64,000 nt of DNA, from contig NZ_CP135275.1 in the NCBI RefSeq assembly GCF_032302195.1, forward strand, positions 5,400,001-5,464,000, given 5' to 3'. Made by a program: the position numbers and the translations under genes. Below, in pieces: positions 19,531 through 29,500 of this stretch; position 1 is the first letter of the stretch, and each line of letters opens with the position of its first letter. The stretch is from Paenibacillus sp. MMS20-IR301. GTDB taxonomy: Bacteria > Bacillota > Bacilli > Paenibacillales > Paenibacillaceae. The notes under the pieces were generated by a model. It was given only the letters and a program-made list of their open reading frames with translations. It had not been told where the DNA came from and searched no databases.

Positions 19531-21321
19531 TTATAAAGAAGAGCCGGACAGAATCAGACGGTCGATCATCACAGCCACCTCGGCGCGGGTGACCTGCTTC
19601 TTCGGCTGGAATTTGCCGCCGTCTCCCTGCATTAGACCGTTCTTGCCTGCTTCGGCTACACTGGCAGCCGCCCACGAGGAGATATCCTTCATATCCGCAT
19701 AAGCCGCCGCTGTCTTGCCGCCTGCCGTAAGCTGGAAATGCTTCGAAGCGTTGACCAGGGCTACTGCTGCCTCCTCACGGGTGATGCGCTCACCTGGCCG
19801 GAAGCTCCCGTTATATCCGCTCATAATGCTCATGGCAGCAGCTTCCGCTGCCTGCTTGGTATAGTAAGCATTTGAAGGCACATCTGCGAATGGAGTTGAA
19901 GCAAAGTTATCCGGAACGCCTCCCGTGCGCTCTACGGCACGCATCAGCAAGGCAGCGAATTCAGCGCGGGTAATGCCTCGTCCGGGTTCATAATGGTCTG
20001 CATCCACACCGGTAACAAGCTGCTTGGCCGCAAGCGACTTCACGGCAGATTCCGCCCAGTGTCCGTTCATATCATTGAATTTCTTATCATAGACGAGCAA
20101 AGCATAGGTGGAGAAATGTCCAGCCTTGAAAGTTAGCGTACCGTTGTTAATTACCGATCCCGGCACATACTCAGCACTGCTTCCGTCTACATAATAAATC
20201 CCGGCAAGCTCCGGATTAAGACCGGCCTGCTGTGTTTCCGTCAGCTTCAGCCTGACATCAGCGTTCTGCGCCAGCTGATGGATTCCATTAGTATTGCTGC
20301 CGCTAACTGATTCCAGGTCAAGCGATAGCACAACACCTGTCGATCTAAATGCAGCATTGCCGCTGACGGCCCGGTTAACCAGCGATTGTGCTTCTGCATT
20401 CCAGCTTGTGTTAAGGGTAACCCGCAAAATGCCCTGGTCGGCAGCGGTCAGTTTCAAAGCGCCCGCCGGGAAGGAAATTGTACTAGATCCGTTTGTCAGA
20501 GTCAGCGTTGTATTTCCCGTATTCAGCACATCCAGGGATTTCGCAGGGAGTTCCAGTGTTATGCCTTGTTCTCCCGCAGCTGCCGGAAGTTCGACTGTGA
20601 CCTGGCCCCCTGCCTGCTGCATGGCCTGTACCACAGTGTCCGCGCCGACCAGATAATTTCCGTTACTGGACAGCTCCGGCTTGATCCGGGTACCTGATAC
20701 TTCTCCCGCAGTGGCAGGAATCAAGGCTGGCGGTGAAGCCGGACTGCTGCTTGTAGCACTAGGAGTACTTGTTGTGTCTGGTGCTCCGGTCGGTGCCGGT
20801 GTTGGAGCTACTGTTGGTGTTGGCGTCGGTTTTACCGTTGGCACTGGTGTTGCTGTTGGTTTCACCGTCGCCGTTGGTGCAGCTGTCGGTTTTACCGTTG
20901 GCACTGGTGTTGCTGTTGGTGTCGGCGTCCCCGGAACCGGTGTCGGTGTCGGCGTCGGCATTCCAGGTTCCCCTTCTCCCGAAACTGTGAAGGTCTCCGT
21001 TACTGTAGCTCCACCTGAACCAGCTACTACGGTATAGGTTCCTGAAGGAGCCAGCATCTGACTTGCCGGAATAGCCACCCGCTGGGTGTAGGCTCCGTCT
21101 ACAGCTCTCAGGACATCAATATAGAATACAGTCTCGGCCGGGCTGACGATTTTGACAACAACCTGATCACTTGGCCCCGCTGTCGTTCCCGACAGTGTGA
21201 TGCTGCCGCCGCGTCCGGCCTCCTTCCCGCTCAATAGGAGCGTGAAGGGGCCAGCGGCAAAGGCTGCCGCTGGTGAACACAGGAACAATAAGACCATAAT
21301 GGCCGCTACAACTTTTTTCAC
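19531..21321 (-). CDS. SLH-domain surface protein with Thr/Pro-rich linker
   Basis: A 596-aa exported protein. A signal peptide (MKKVVAAIMVLLFLCSPAAA) leads to a small Ig-like domain (about 28-115), a Thr/Pro/Val-rich linker with TPTPTP and TVKPTATPVP repeats, a beta-rich module of a kind common in Paenibacillus surface proteins, and three C-terminal SLH domains (FNDMNGHWAESAVKSL, FADVPSNAYYTKQAAE, YADMKDISSWAAASV) that bind secondary cell-wall polymer. No catalytic motif is seen. GTG at 21321 is preferred (AGAGAGG nine bases upstream and a normal signal peptide); a GTG at 21348 would overlap the previous stop by 4 bp. As second gene of the operon it could anchor or scaffold the flanking secreted enzymes (inference). 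Confidence 0.88.
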   Translation of the reverse strand: MKKVVAAIMVLLFLCSPAAAFAAGPFTLLLSGKEAGRGGSITLSGTTAGPSDQVVVKIVSPAETVFYIDVLRAVDGAYTQRVAIPASQMLAPSGTYTVVAGSGGATVTETFTVSGEGEPGMPTPTPTPVPGTPTPTATPVPTVKPTAAPTATVKPTATPVPTVKPTPTPTVAPTPAPTGAPDTTSTPSATSSSPASPPALIPATAGEVSGTRIKPELSSNGNYLVGADTVVQAMQQAGGQVTVELPAAAGEQGITLELPAKSLDVLNTGNTTLTLTNGSSTISFPAGALKLTAADQGILRVTLNTSWNAEAQSLVNRAVSGNAAFRSTGVVLSLDLESVSGSNTNGIHQLAQNADVRLKLTETQQAGLNPELAGIYYVDGSSAEYVPGSVINNGTLTFKAGHFSTYALLVYDKKFNDMNGHWAESAVKSLAAKQLVTGVDADHYEPGRGITRAEFAALLMRAVERTGGVPDNFASTPFADVPSNAYYTKQAAEAAAMSIMSGYNGSFRPGERITREEAAVALVNASKHFQLTAGGKTAAAYADMKDISSWAAASVAEAGKNGLMQGDGGKFQPKKQVTRAEVAVMIDRLILSGSSL

Positions 21322-21344
21322 CTTAGGATTCCTCTCTTTCCTGT

Positions 21345-24300
21345 TCACTGAAGTTGGACCGGCTTGGCCAGCTGTCCAGGTGCTTCAAGATTGTTATTAA
21401 ACTGATCGAATACGAATACCTTGACCCGGAAGTTCCCGCCTTTTACATTGTAGTATTGGGACATCGTTAGTTTGCTGTTCTTGAGCGGGAGCGCATTGAT
21501 CAGCAGCGGGGTATCCCCGTCCAGCAGTTCGAACACCACATAAGCGCTGCCTGAATAATCTGTCAGGTGATCCAGTGTAACCTCGACCTGAAGCTGATTC
21601 TCGCGTTTGAGCACTCCCTCAATCACGTACGTATCTGTAATATCATTTAAAGTGAAAGACTTATCTGAGAGCAGCGCCCCCCCTGCCGGTGTTCCGGCCG
21701 CCTCATCACCTTTAATTCGTACCTGAACCATTCCCGCTGCATAGCTGCCGTCACTGATCGGCTGCGGATTCACAGTTACCTGCTGCCAGTTCAACCCTGC
21801 GTCAAGGCTGTATTCGTAGGAAGCAGCATCGGTGTAACCGGGTACCGGTGTCCAGCCGAAGGTGTTGCGGGCATCGTCAATGACTGGAGCGGTAGGCGCA
21901 GAAGGTTGTTCCCCGCCGGATAGAACAGTAGTCTCGGAGGAGTTATCCCGCTTGTCTACAGCTTTGATGACAAATTCATAATCTACTGCCGGATTGGTTC
22001 CGGCTACCTTGTACTCATACTGGTTCTGTCCTTCAGCCGCTGGAACATAAACGTTCCAGTTCATTCCGAGCTTTCCGTTCTTCTCATAGATACGGAAACC
22101 TCTTATGGCATCTTCCGCGCTCCGGTCAGCCGGTCTGTCCCAGGTCAGTACCGTAGCCTTGTCCACGGTCCGCTTCGCCGCCAGCTCCTTAACCGCTTCC
22201 GGCTTGCTGTCATCGCGGACAATCGTATAGGTATCGAACGGAGACGCTTCACCGGATTTGTAGGAGTTAATAGTAAAGCTGTCTTCCGTCATCGTAATGC
22301 CGGAATAGATCGGCATTCTCGGCTGTTCGTAGACAGCCGCGAAAGACGGGTCTACATTTTTATTAACATCGTAGAATTTCGTGCCTGATGAGTTGTTGAT
22401 CATGTACAGCGTACCGTCCGGATTAAGCGGATTACCGTTGCCATCCTTGGATACATTCTCCACGACCTTATTTCCATACATTTGATTCGAGCGCACATAG
22501 ACATGGTCATGTCCCTGCAGTACTACGTCGATTCCAAGCTCATCAAAGATCGGATACAGTGTCTCCCGCAGTTCCTTGATCTCATTTTCAGCCGCATGGC
22601 CCCCCAGCGAATAGATCGCCTTATGGAAGGCAACGACCTTCCACTTTTTGTCTGTCTGTGCGACTTCTCTCTTCAGCCAGTCAATCTGCTGCTTGAAGGA
22701 GTTCTTCTGGCGGTCATCCCAGCCCATGTCCATCGTATTCATGACCATCATGTGGGCATCGCCGTAATCGAAGGAGTAGACACTGCCCGGAGGCAGCGGA
22801 TCATCGATAGAGTTATTCGGATAATTGAAATGATAGTAGTAGTTATCGTTATAAGGGCCTTCATGGTTGCCGACCGCCGCCATAAGCGGCAGCTTCATCA
22901 GAATATTCTGCGGCTTACCGAAATAATCCAGCCATTGCGATTCAAGTGATCCGGCATCCACCTGATCCCCGGTCATGACCAGGAACTTGGCATCCGGATA
23001 ATCATCCATCCCGTTCTTTAGTGTCTTGGCCCATACCTCATAGTCATTGGTATTTGCTCCTTGAGAGTCGGTCATGTAAAGGAAGTTGTATGCCTTCTCA
23101 TTCTCCCCCTCAGTCGTGAAGCTGCCGGCAGTACTCCAATTCCCCTCACTGCCTACACGGTATTTATAAGCCGTTCCGGGAGCAAGCCCGGTGGCAATCG
23201 CCTTATGGCTGATAAAAGCACCTTTGGTCGAACCGGTAATATTCAGCGTAAGCGCCCGGGTATCAGCCGGATCTCCAACAAAGCGCTGCTTCTCAGGAGA
23301 GCTGAAATCTGCATCTGCCGGAACGATCTCTACAATGCTGTCCATAATTCCCGCCGGTGCGCTGTCCGGTCGCTCATAACTTGTATACCAGGCAAAGGAA
23401 CGGTTGGTTTTCGCTTCGTTCTGGAAGGACATTGCAATTGCAATCGGCGAGTAATCCACTGCCTCTGACATATTATCAGGGCTGTAGGTAAAACTGCCCG
23501 CAGCGGTATTATCCGTATATTCCAGTCCAGCCTGCCCGTCATAGGACACGTTCACAATCTGACCGGGCTTCACTATGGAGCCAAGTGTCAGTGTGAGCTG
23601 ATCAGCAGTACTGCCTTGAACCGCATTCAGGACCGGAATCACTGTCTCTTCTGCCTTAACGGTCAAATGATCAGCCAGAGCAGCCGGTACCGGCTGCAGA
23701 TCGCCCGTGAGCTGCAGCGCTATACGGTTACCGCCGGAATCCACTTCACCGGAGACGGGCCCGTTATAATTAGCCGGAAGATAGAAGGCAGAGGCAGGCA
23801 CGATCTGCTTCGTTATTCCCGGACCCGACCAGCGCAGATACAGATTCGAGCCGCCGAAATCTTCGAAATATTCGATTTTGAGGCTGTGTTTCACCCCTGC
23901 TTGCAGAGTAACCGGACTGCTTGTCTGCTCCACATCCCAGTCATTCTTCCAGTGATCGATAACGAGCTGGTCATCCAGCCACAGCCGGAACCCGTTGTCA
24001 CCAATCATATAGAAGGTATATTCACTGGATTCCGGTGCCATGATTTGGCCTGTCCAGCGGATATTGGCATTATCTGCGCTTCCGGCCCACGTCTGGAGCA
24101 CCGGATCAAGAGTGCTGAAGTTAATCTGGGAATCAATACGGGTGGATTTATAATCACCGAAATCAAATGTTTCGGTACCGGTATAATACTGACCGAGTAG
24201 TCCGTGGTCTTGTGAGGCAGTTGCCCCTGATGAAGCGTTTAGTTCGAGGGAAAAGAACGTATCGGAGCTGCTGCCCCGGTCCTGATGTACTTCGGCTGCA

Positions 24301-24986
24301 ATGACATTGGTACCCTTCAGCAGCAGAGCCGGGTCGATATTAAAGTTGTTATCGAGCCGTTCGTCACCGATAGCCGTAGAGGCAGTAGTTTTATAGAGAA
24401 TTGTCCCCTGCGGCATATTCGTCCGGTAGACTTCCTGACCGTTCAAATATACTACTGCGCCGTCATCACGGACCAGCGTGGCTGCAAGCTTACGGATAGC
24501 CGACGGGTCGTCAATTGTAAATTCCTTGCGGTAATACGAGGTTATGAATTTCTGATTGCTGTCCGGCCCGTAGCTGATTCTTGTATTCAAGTCCAGTCCT
24601 TTACCGCTGTTGGCATAACCAAGAGGTGCTTGTCCCTGCTTCCACAAGCTATTGTCGAAATAAACATCACGCCATACCGTTGCCTGATCGGAGCCGTCAT
24701 CCAGATACGACCAGGAACTGTCTCTGGCGATCAGCGGTCCCTCTGCAACAGCAGCTGACAGCAGAGCTTCATTGCCGGCAACAGGTGAGATCCCTCCGTC
24801 TGCACCGCTGACAGCAGGCTCTAAAACAGCCCCCGGATGACTACCTGCCTCCCCGGCAGCGTTTGCACCTGTGTCCGCAGGCTCTGCACTGGCCGGAAAC
24901 ACCGGTACATAACCAGCGGTGAACAATGACGTCGTCAGCACTGCAGCTGCAAGCCCGCGGCTTAGCAGCTTAAACCTCTTCTTCAC
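21345..24986 (-). CDS. Secreted PA14/purple-acid-phosphatase-like metallophosphoesterase
   Basis: A 1213-aa secreted protein. Order: signal peptide (about 1-37), beta-sandwich module (about 75-240) also present in the downstream GH92 protein, PA14 domain (about 245-395), purple-acid-phosphatase N-terminal Fn3-like domain, calcineurin-like phosphoesterase (about 640-890), an Fn3 domain and two modules again shared with GH92. Metal motifs are visible: MTDSQG, VMTGDQVD, AVGNHEG, FHKAIYS and LQGHDHVY. The first motif has DSQ where a His or Tyr is usual. The enzyme probably releases phosphate from an extracellular ester. GTG at 24986 is preferred, with GGGGGG upstream; a TTG at 25001 is also in frame. 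It is the first gene of the surface operon. Confidence 0.88.
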   Translation of the reverse strand: MKKRFKLLSRGLAAAVLTTSLFTAGYVPVFPASAEPADTGANAAGEAGSHPGAVLEPAVSGADGGISPVAGNEALLSAAVAEGPLIARDSSWSYLDDGSDQATVWRDVYFDNSLWKQGQAPLGYANSGKGLDLNTRISYGPDSNQKFITSYYRKEFTIDDPSAIRKLAATLVRDDGAVVYLNGQEVYRTNMPQGTILYKTTASTAIGDERLDNNFNIDPALLLKGTNVIAAEVHQDRGSSSDTFFSLELNASSGATASQDHGLLGQYYTGTETFDFGDYKSTRIDSQINFSTLDPVLQTWAGSADNANIRWTGQIMAPESSEYTFYMIGDNGFRLWLDDQLVIDHWKNDWDVEQTSSPVTLQAGVKHSLKIEYFEDFGGSNLYLRWSGPGITKQIVPASAFYLPANYNGPVSGEVDSGGNRIALQLTGDLQPVPAALADHLTVKAEETVIPVLNAVQGSTADQLTLTLGSIVKPGQIVNVSYDGQAGLEYTDNTAAGSFTYSPDNMSEAVDYSPIAIAMSFQNEAKTNRSFAWYTSYERPDSAPAGIMDSIVEIVPADADFSSPEKQRFVGDPADTRALTLNITGSTKGAFISHKAIATGLAPGTAYKYRVGSEGNWSTAGSFTTEGENEKAYNFLYMTDSQGANTNDYEVWAKTLKNGMDDYPDAKFLVMTGDQVDAGSLESQWLDYFGKPQNILMKLPLMAAVGNHEGPYNDNYYYHFNYPNNSIDDPLPPGSVYSFDYGDAHMMVMNTMDMGWDDRQKNSFKQQIDWLKREVAQTDKKWKVVAFHKAIYSLGGHAAENEIKELRETLYPIFDELGIDVVLQGHDHVYVRSNQMYGNKVVENVSKDGNGNPLNPDGTLYMINNSSGTKFYDVNKNVDPSFAAVYEQPRMPIYSGITMTEDSFTINSYKSGEASPFDTYTIVRDDSKPEAVKELAAKRTVDKATVLTWDRPADRSAEDAIRGFRIYEKNGKLGMNWNVYVPAAEGQNQYEYKVAGTNPAVDYEFVIKAVDKRDNSSETTVLSGGEQPSAPTAPVIDDARNTFGWTPVPGYTDAASYEYSLDAGLNWQQVTVNPQPISDGSYAAGMVQVRIKGDEAAGTPAGGALLSDKSFTLNDITDTYVIEGVLKRENQLQVEVTLDHLTDYSGSAYVVFELLDGDTPLLINALPLKNSKLTMSQYYNVKGGNFRVKVFVFDQFNNNLEAPGQLAKPVQLQ

Positions 24987-25352
24987 TTCTTTTCCCCCCA
25001 AATGAAAGTTATGATCATTTGGAAATAATACGTCTTGAGGTTGAACTGTTCAATGCATGCTTGGTAAAACAATATGCATTTCATGTAAAATTATAAAAAG
25101 TTTAATGAAAAATAATTTAATTAAAGGTATATTTATCCATTAATTCCCGCTCTTTATCTCTGAATTTGCATGGATTCAGTGTATAGAACTTACCGTGAGG
25201 ATAGGAACTGTACCCGTTTAGACAGTGCCGCCGGAAATGTAATCGCAAAGTTAAAATCACCGTAAAATTTACTATGAATTCCAGCGACAAGCGCCAAACT
25301 TTATGTATATTTATATCAATTAATGTATAAATTTTTCTATATACAAACAAAA
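24987..25352. other. Leader and spacer upstream of the surface operon, with inverted repeat at the ribosome site
   Basis: No credible gene. An 8-bp inverted repeat (ccaaatga 24998-25005, tcatttgg 25015-25022) sits directly against the G-tract used as ribosome site of the phosphoesterase gene. A TATAAT-like box lies on minus near 25090 with a poor -35. A 103-aa minus-strand frame here lacks a ribosome site and runs through a terminator, so it was rejected. Confidence 0.4.
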
Positions 25353-25395
25353 GCAGAACAGCGATCCCCCATGCAACGGAGGATCGCTGTTCTGC
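25353..25395 (-). terminator. Terminator of the formate/nitrite channel gene
   Basis: A perfect 15-bp stem (25353-25367 with 25381-25395) just downstream of the stop on minus is followed by TTTTGTTTGTAT on that strand. Confidence 0.88.
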
Positions 25396-25411
25396 ATATT
25401 GTAAAGCTGTC

Positions 25412-26200
25412 TTAATGAGCCTCTTCATCCAGGAACGGCTTGTTCACATAGTAATACATCACGCCCATTAATACGCCGCCGCCGATGAGATTGCCCAGCG
25501 TGACCGGTACGAGGTTATGTACTACACCGCCCCACGATATCGTACCGGGGTGATTCAGCACAAGCGCAATGGCAAAGGTACACATGTTGGCAATACTATG
25601 CTCATAGCCGGAGATAAAGAAACAGAATACGAATAGAACCATGGCGAACATTTTGGCCCCGTCGCTCTTCATCGACATCGGTACGAAGAAGGCGAGGCAA
25701 ACCAGCCAGTTACAGAGAATGGCCCGGAAGAACAGCTGCAGCGCCGGAGCCTCCATCTTGTGGGCCACCACATTCAGCAGAAAGCTGTTCACCGAGGAAT
25801 CATGGAACAGTCCGGTCAAAAAAATCAGCAGGGCAAATGCCGTAGCCCCCAGAATATTGCCGATATAGCTCACTACCCACATCCGCACGACCTGGGTCCA
25901 GGCCAGCTTGCGTCTTAATGCCGCGTAGGTGTAGTAGAAGGTGTCTCCGGTAAACAAATCCCCGCCGCCATAGGATATCAGGATGATGGCTGCGCCGAAT
26001 GTGATCGCAGCCATCGGATAGGTCATCGGCGATTGCTCCATATAAAAGAAGTTGCCGGTCTTAAAGGCTACGATAACGCCGAATCCGATAAACATACTGG
26101 CGAGCATGGCTCTGGCAATATACCGCAGAATACTCTGCTGGTAAATCTTATTCTTCTTGAGCGCCAGCTTCTCAACCTGCAGCAGTGCCTCGTTCTCCAT
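25412..26200 (-). CDS. Formate/nitrite transporter (FNT) family channel
   Basis: A 262-aa integral membrane protein with six hydrophobic helices and the FNT fold marks: GFGVIVAFKTGNF, SYGGGDLFTGDTFYY, a re-entrant VSYIGNILGATAFAL segment and FISGYEHSIANMC. The FNT family forms pentameric channels for formate, nitrite or hydrosulfide. The substrate is not clear from sequence, and no formate or nitrite enzyme is nearby. ATG at 26200 follows GGAGGTCAA. It is a single-gene unit with its own terminator. Confidence 0.92.
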   Translation of the reverse strand: MENEALLQVEKLALKKNKIYQQSILRYIARAMLASMFIGFGVIVAFKTGNFFYMEQSPMTYPMAAITFGAAIILISYGGGDLFTGDTFYYTYAALRRKLAWTQVVRMWVVSYIGNILGATAFALLIFLTGLFHDSSVNSFLLNVVAHKMEAPALQLFFRAILCNWLVCLAFFVPMSMKSDGAKMFAMVLFVFCFFISGYEHSIANMCTFAIALVLNHPGTISWGGVVHNLVPVTLGNLIGGGVLMGVMYYYVNKPFLDEEAH

Positions 26201-26344
26201 TTGACCTCCGCATTGACATCGTATTTTCAGTGATTAGAGGCCGTCCTGAGCCTCCGGGTTATTATACCCAATAAACCGCTGGAAATTGCTTGAACCACAG
26301 AGAATCAATTATTTATGGAGAAGTCACAGAAAGGCATCTGCCGG

Positions 26345-26446
26345 TCACCTGCTGTTATCGTCCGGGTCATTCAGCCTGGCAATCGCCTCTGCTTTCTCAC
26401 TGCTGGCTACGACGATAAGCACAAGTATCAAGCATCCCAGAATCAT
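26345..26446 (-). CDS. Possible 33-aa single-pass membrane peptide
   Basis: ATG at 26446 to TGA at 26345-26347 on minus, preceded by AAGGAGAGG at suitable spacing. The peptide starts MILGCLILVLIVVASSEKAE, a hydrophobic helix, then a charged tail RLNDPDDNSR. No promoter or terminator is assigned. It lies in the otherwise empty spacer between the FNT gene and the SLH gene. The only support is the ribosome site and amphiphilic layout, so confidence is modest. Confidence 0.35.
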   Translation of the reverse strand: MILGCLILVLIVVASSEKAEAIARLNDPDDNSR

Positions 26447-26536
26447 CAGCCTATCCTCTCCTTCTCCATAGGTCGCCTTAGTGACAACTTATGTGGGAGA
26501 GAGGGGTATTATGAATCAGGAAGAAATTTCGGGGAT

Positions 26537-29500
26537 TTAGTCTGAAATACCGCCCTTGTAGTAATACAGCACTTTGTAATTTAGGTCATAGAAAATAATT
26601 AAGTATTCTTGGTTACCGCCGCCAGAATACATAGTTCTATTGCCAGTGCTTAAATAATTTTGATGCTTAACCGCATTCTCAACAGTAAATCCTTCTTCTC
26701 CTCCCAGTTCACTTTTTGTATTTACTGTATAATAAGAGACCCCTAATTGTGCGTTGTTAAGAATCTCCGAAACATTTATATAGACATTCTGCGATTGCCC
26801 GTTGTCTACCTTGTTTATATGAACCCCCTCTGTTAATTCTAGGGCTGAGGAATCCAATACTGGCTGCTTGATGGTGAACTCAACCTTTTGAGTATTATAG
26901 GAGACAGGCTCCCCGTCCTTATCATGGAAAACTAGAGTGACGTATTTTTCTCCTGGCAGATTTGGACCATCCAGAATGTAGCCGCCTGAGTACATCCCGT
27001 ACAGAGGATAAGATACCCCTTTGTTTATATCCGCCTGAGTAACTGGCCCGTCAGTAAAATAGTATCTGAAATTCTTAGCCTTCCTTAAGATAGCACTAGG
27101 CATTCCGTTATACTCGGCGCTCAGAGAAGTTCGGTTCAGTAGAAATGGCGAATCTCCGTTTAACAATACACCGCCAATGAGCGGAATAGAAGATAGGGGC
27201 CCACTAGTATGCAAAAGGTTCACCTTGGCTTCAGCCTGCTCCAGACGCGGAAGATAGGATGCGTCGAGCAGCTGTTTCTGATTGTTAGTCAGAGCTTCAT
27301 AAGCCCATCTTGCCCCTTCAATTCTCCGTTCGTCATCGATAGTGATATCGCCGCTGGCTGGAAGGCTGGAGAGGCGGGAGACCGCTAGGTCAAGGCTTTG
27401 TTGTTCTGTATAGGAAGCCTCCGCTCGATAATAACCCAGTACTTTCATATTGCGGTCATAAAAAATAATCAAATACTGCTGCTTATCCCAACTGTTAGAT
27501 AGGGTCACAGTTAACTGCTTGTTATTGTAGAGATATGCAAATTCCTTGAACGCGAGCCACTCCTCCGGACTAAATTCCGGGAAAAATCCGGCAACTTCGG
27601 ATTGAGAAACTACTGTATAAAAGGCTGCAGTTGGTGCAGCTTGATGCATATATCCGCTGACGTCAATCTCAGAATAGTCACCATAACTGCTTTTTGTAAT
27701 GACCACACCATCCGTTATCCGGGAGATTGGATTGTCCCATTGTGCAGTAACTACAGGTAGATTGATCGGTTCAGAATAGTATGCTGTTAACTTACCCTGT
27801 TTATCGTATAAGCCTACAGTGAGATAAGTGCCAGGCTCCACTTGTCCGAGCATGAAGCTCCTTCCCGCACGAAGATCATACTGATCCGCCCCGTCATTCA
27901 GCATCTGCAATTCACTTATCGTTACCGGATTATGGGATATCAGAAATTTAAACGAGCTTGAAGTATAATTCAATAAACCGGGCAAATTCTGCACATCTAT
28001 CCCAAACGAGGCACTGTTAAGGTAATTCTGCTCACCTGTAGTAACCGCATTAAAATAAGGATATCCCAGACTACCGAGTGGACGGAGGTTTCCGATTGCA
28101 GCAACCGAATCGTTCAGCTTATTCTGCAGCTCTGTGCTGACCTTGCCTTTCTGCTCTTCTGACAAACTATCAAATTTACTCAATGCAGCGGCCACCGCAT
28201 CCTCATCAGCTAAAGTAAGGTCTGCAGCAGCATCCGGTAAAGCTTGAATCCGGGTGAGCGCAAGCTCCAGAGCCTTCTGCTCCGATCTTTTCCAATCCCC
28301 TGCGTAATAGTTCAGCGCCTGAAGATTGCTGTCATAGAAGATTACGTAATACGTCTTGTCTGAATTATATTCAAAATACACAGTTCCACTTTCATGGCGG
28401 TACAAATAATTCTGGCCTGCCAGGATATCGTCAATCACACTTGCATCATCACCCGGCCCCACGAACGTGTCATGAGCTGTAATCGAGTAATAGACTGCTT
28501 GATTTCCGGCTTGCCCGAGCGCCTCAGAAGCATCAATCCGGACATCATAGACATCTGCTCCAACAGAGACTTTGGAAACAGTCACTCCATCATTCAACTC
28601 TGAGAAGCGGTCTGATTTCGTAATCGTCATGAGCTTCAGTTCCGTCTTCTGCCTAAAGTAGCCAACTGGCTGATTATCCGCATTATAAAAGACTTGCGTA
28701 ATATACGGATCGGTGATCCCTTCTAATTGAAAGGCATAAATAGGGAAAACAATCGTTCTATAGAGAGAGTCAAAATGTTCAGGATATAGTTCCCCCGACA
28801 ACAACTGCTCAACCGGAACAGGACCATTTGAAATATACTGTTCAAAATGGTCTATCTTGGACGCCATTTCGTCTGGAACCAACCTGAAATCAATTGTCAA
28901 ATTGACTGAATTAGTCATATTTATTGTCTCATTCACAGCAAGCTTCACTCCATCTACAAACGGAATCGCTAATGGCGTGGCTGTTGGAACCGGGGTCGGC
29001 GCTATAGTCGGAGTGCTCTGAGATCCGCCACCACCACCACCACCGCCGCCGCTACCAACTGCAGCAGCAGTTGCGGTTGCTTTAGGTGCAGGTGTTGGAC
29101 TAGCAGACGGCGTTGCAGTTGGCGCCGGTGTCACTGCCAGCTCAGTACCGCTGCCGGTATGTACAGCCGCAGCAGTATCCAGCAGTGACAAGGATTCTGC
29201 ACGGGTTAAGGCTTTGGCCGGGCCAAAGGTCCCATCCGGATAACCTTTAAGCACTCCTGCCGCAACGGCCGCCGCTACACTCCCTTTGCTCCAGGCTGCG
29301 ATCTGTCCGGCATCCCTGAATACTGATAGCGCTTCCGTATTACCAGGGCTCAGCTTCAACAGCTTGCTGACAATTACTGCGGCTTCCTGGCGGTTAATCG
29401 GTGCATTCGGGCGCATCTCATTATTGAAGCCCTGGATATATCCGGCTGCCACCGCTTTTGACACTTCAGCATATGCCCAGCTTGCAGACGGCACATCCTG

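Noticed and set aside
20760..20960. Short tandem repeats resembling a repeat array or CRISPR
   Set aside because: They encode the Thr/Pro/Val-rich linker of the SLH protein and keep the reading frame; there are no spacers of unique sequence and no cas genes.
25117..25428. 103-aa minus-strand frame downstream of the FNT gene
   Set aside because: It starts inside the end of the FNT gene, crosses a strong terminator, has no ribosome site and has random-looking composition.
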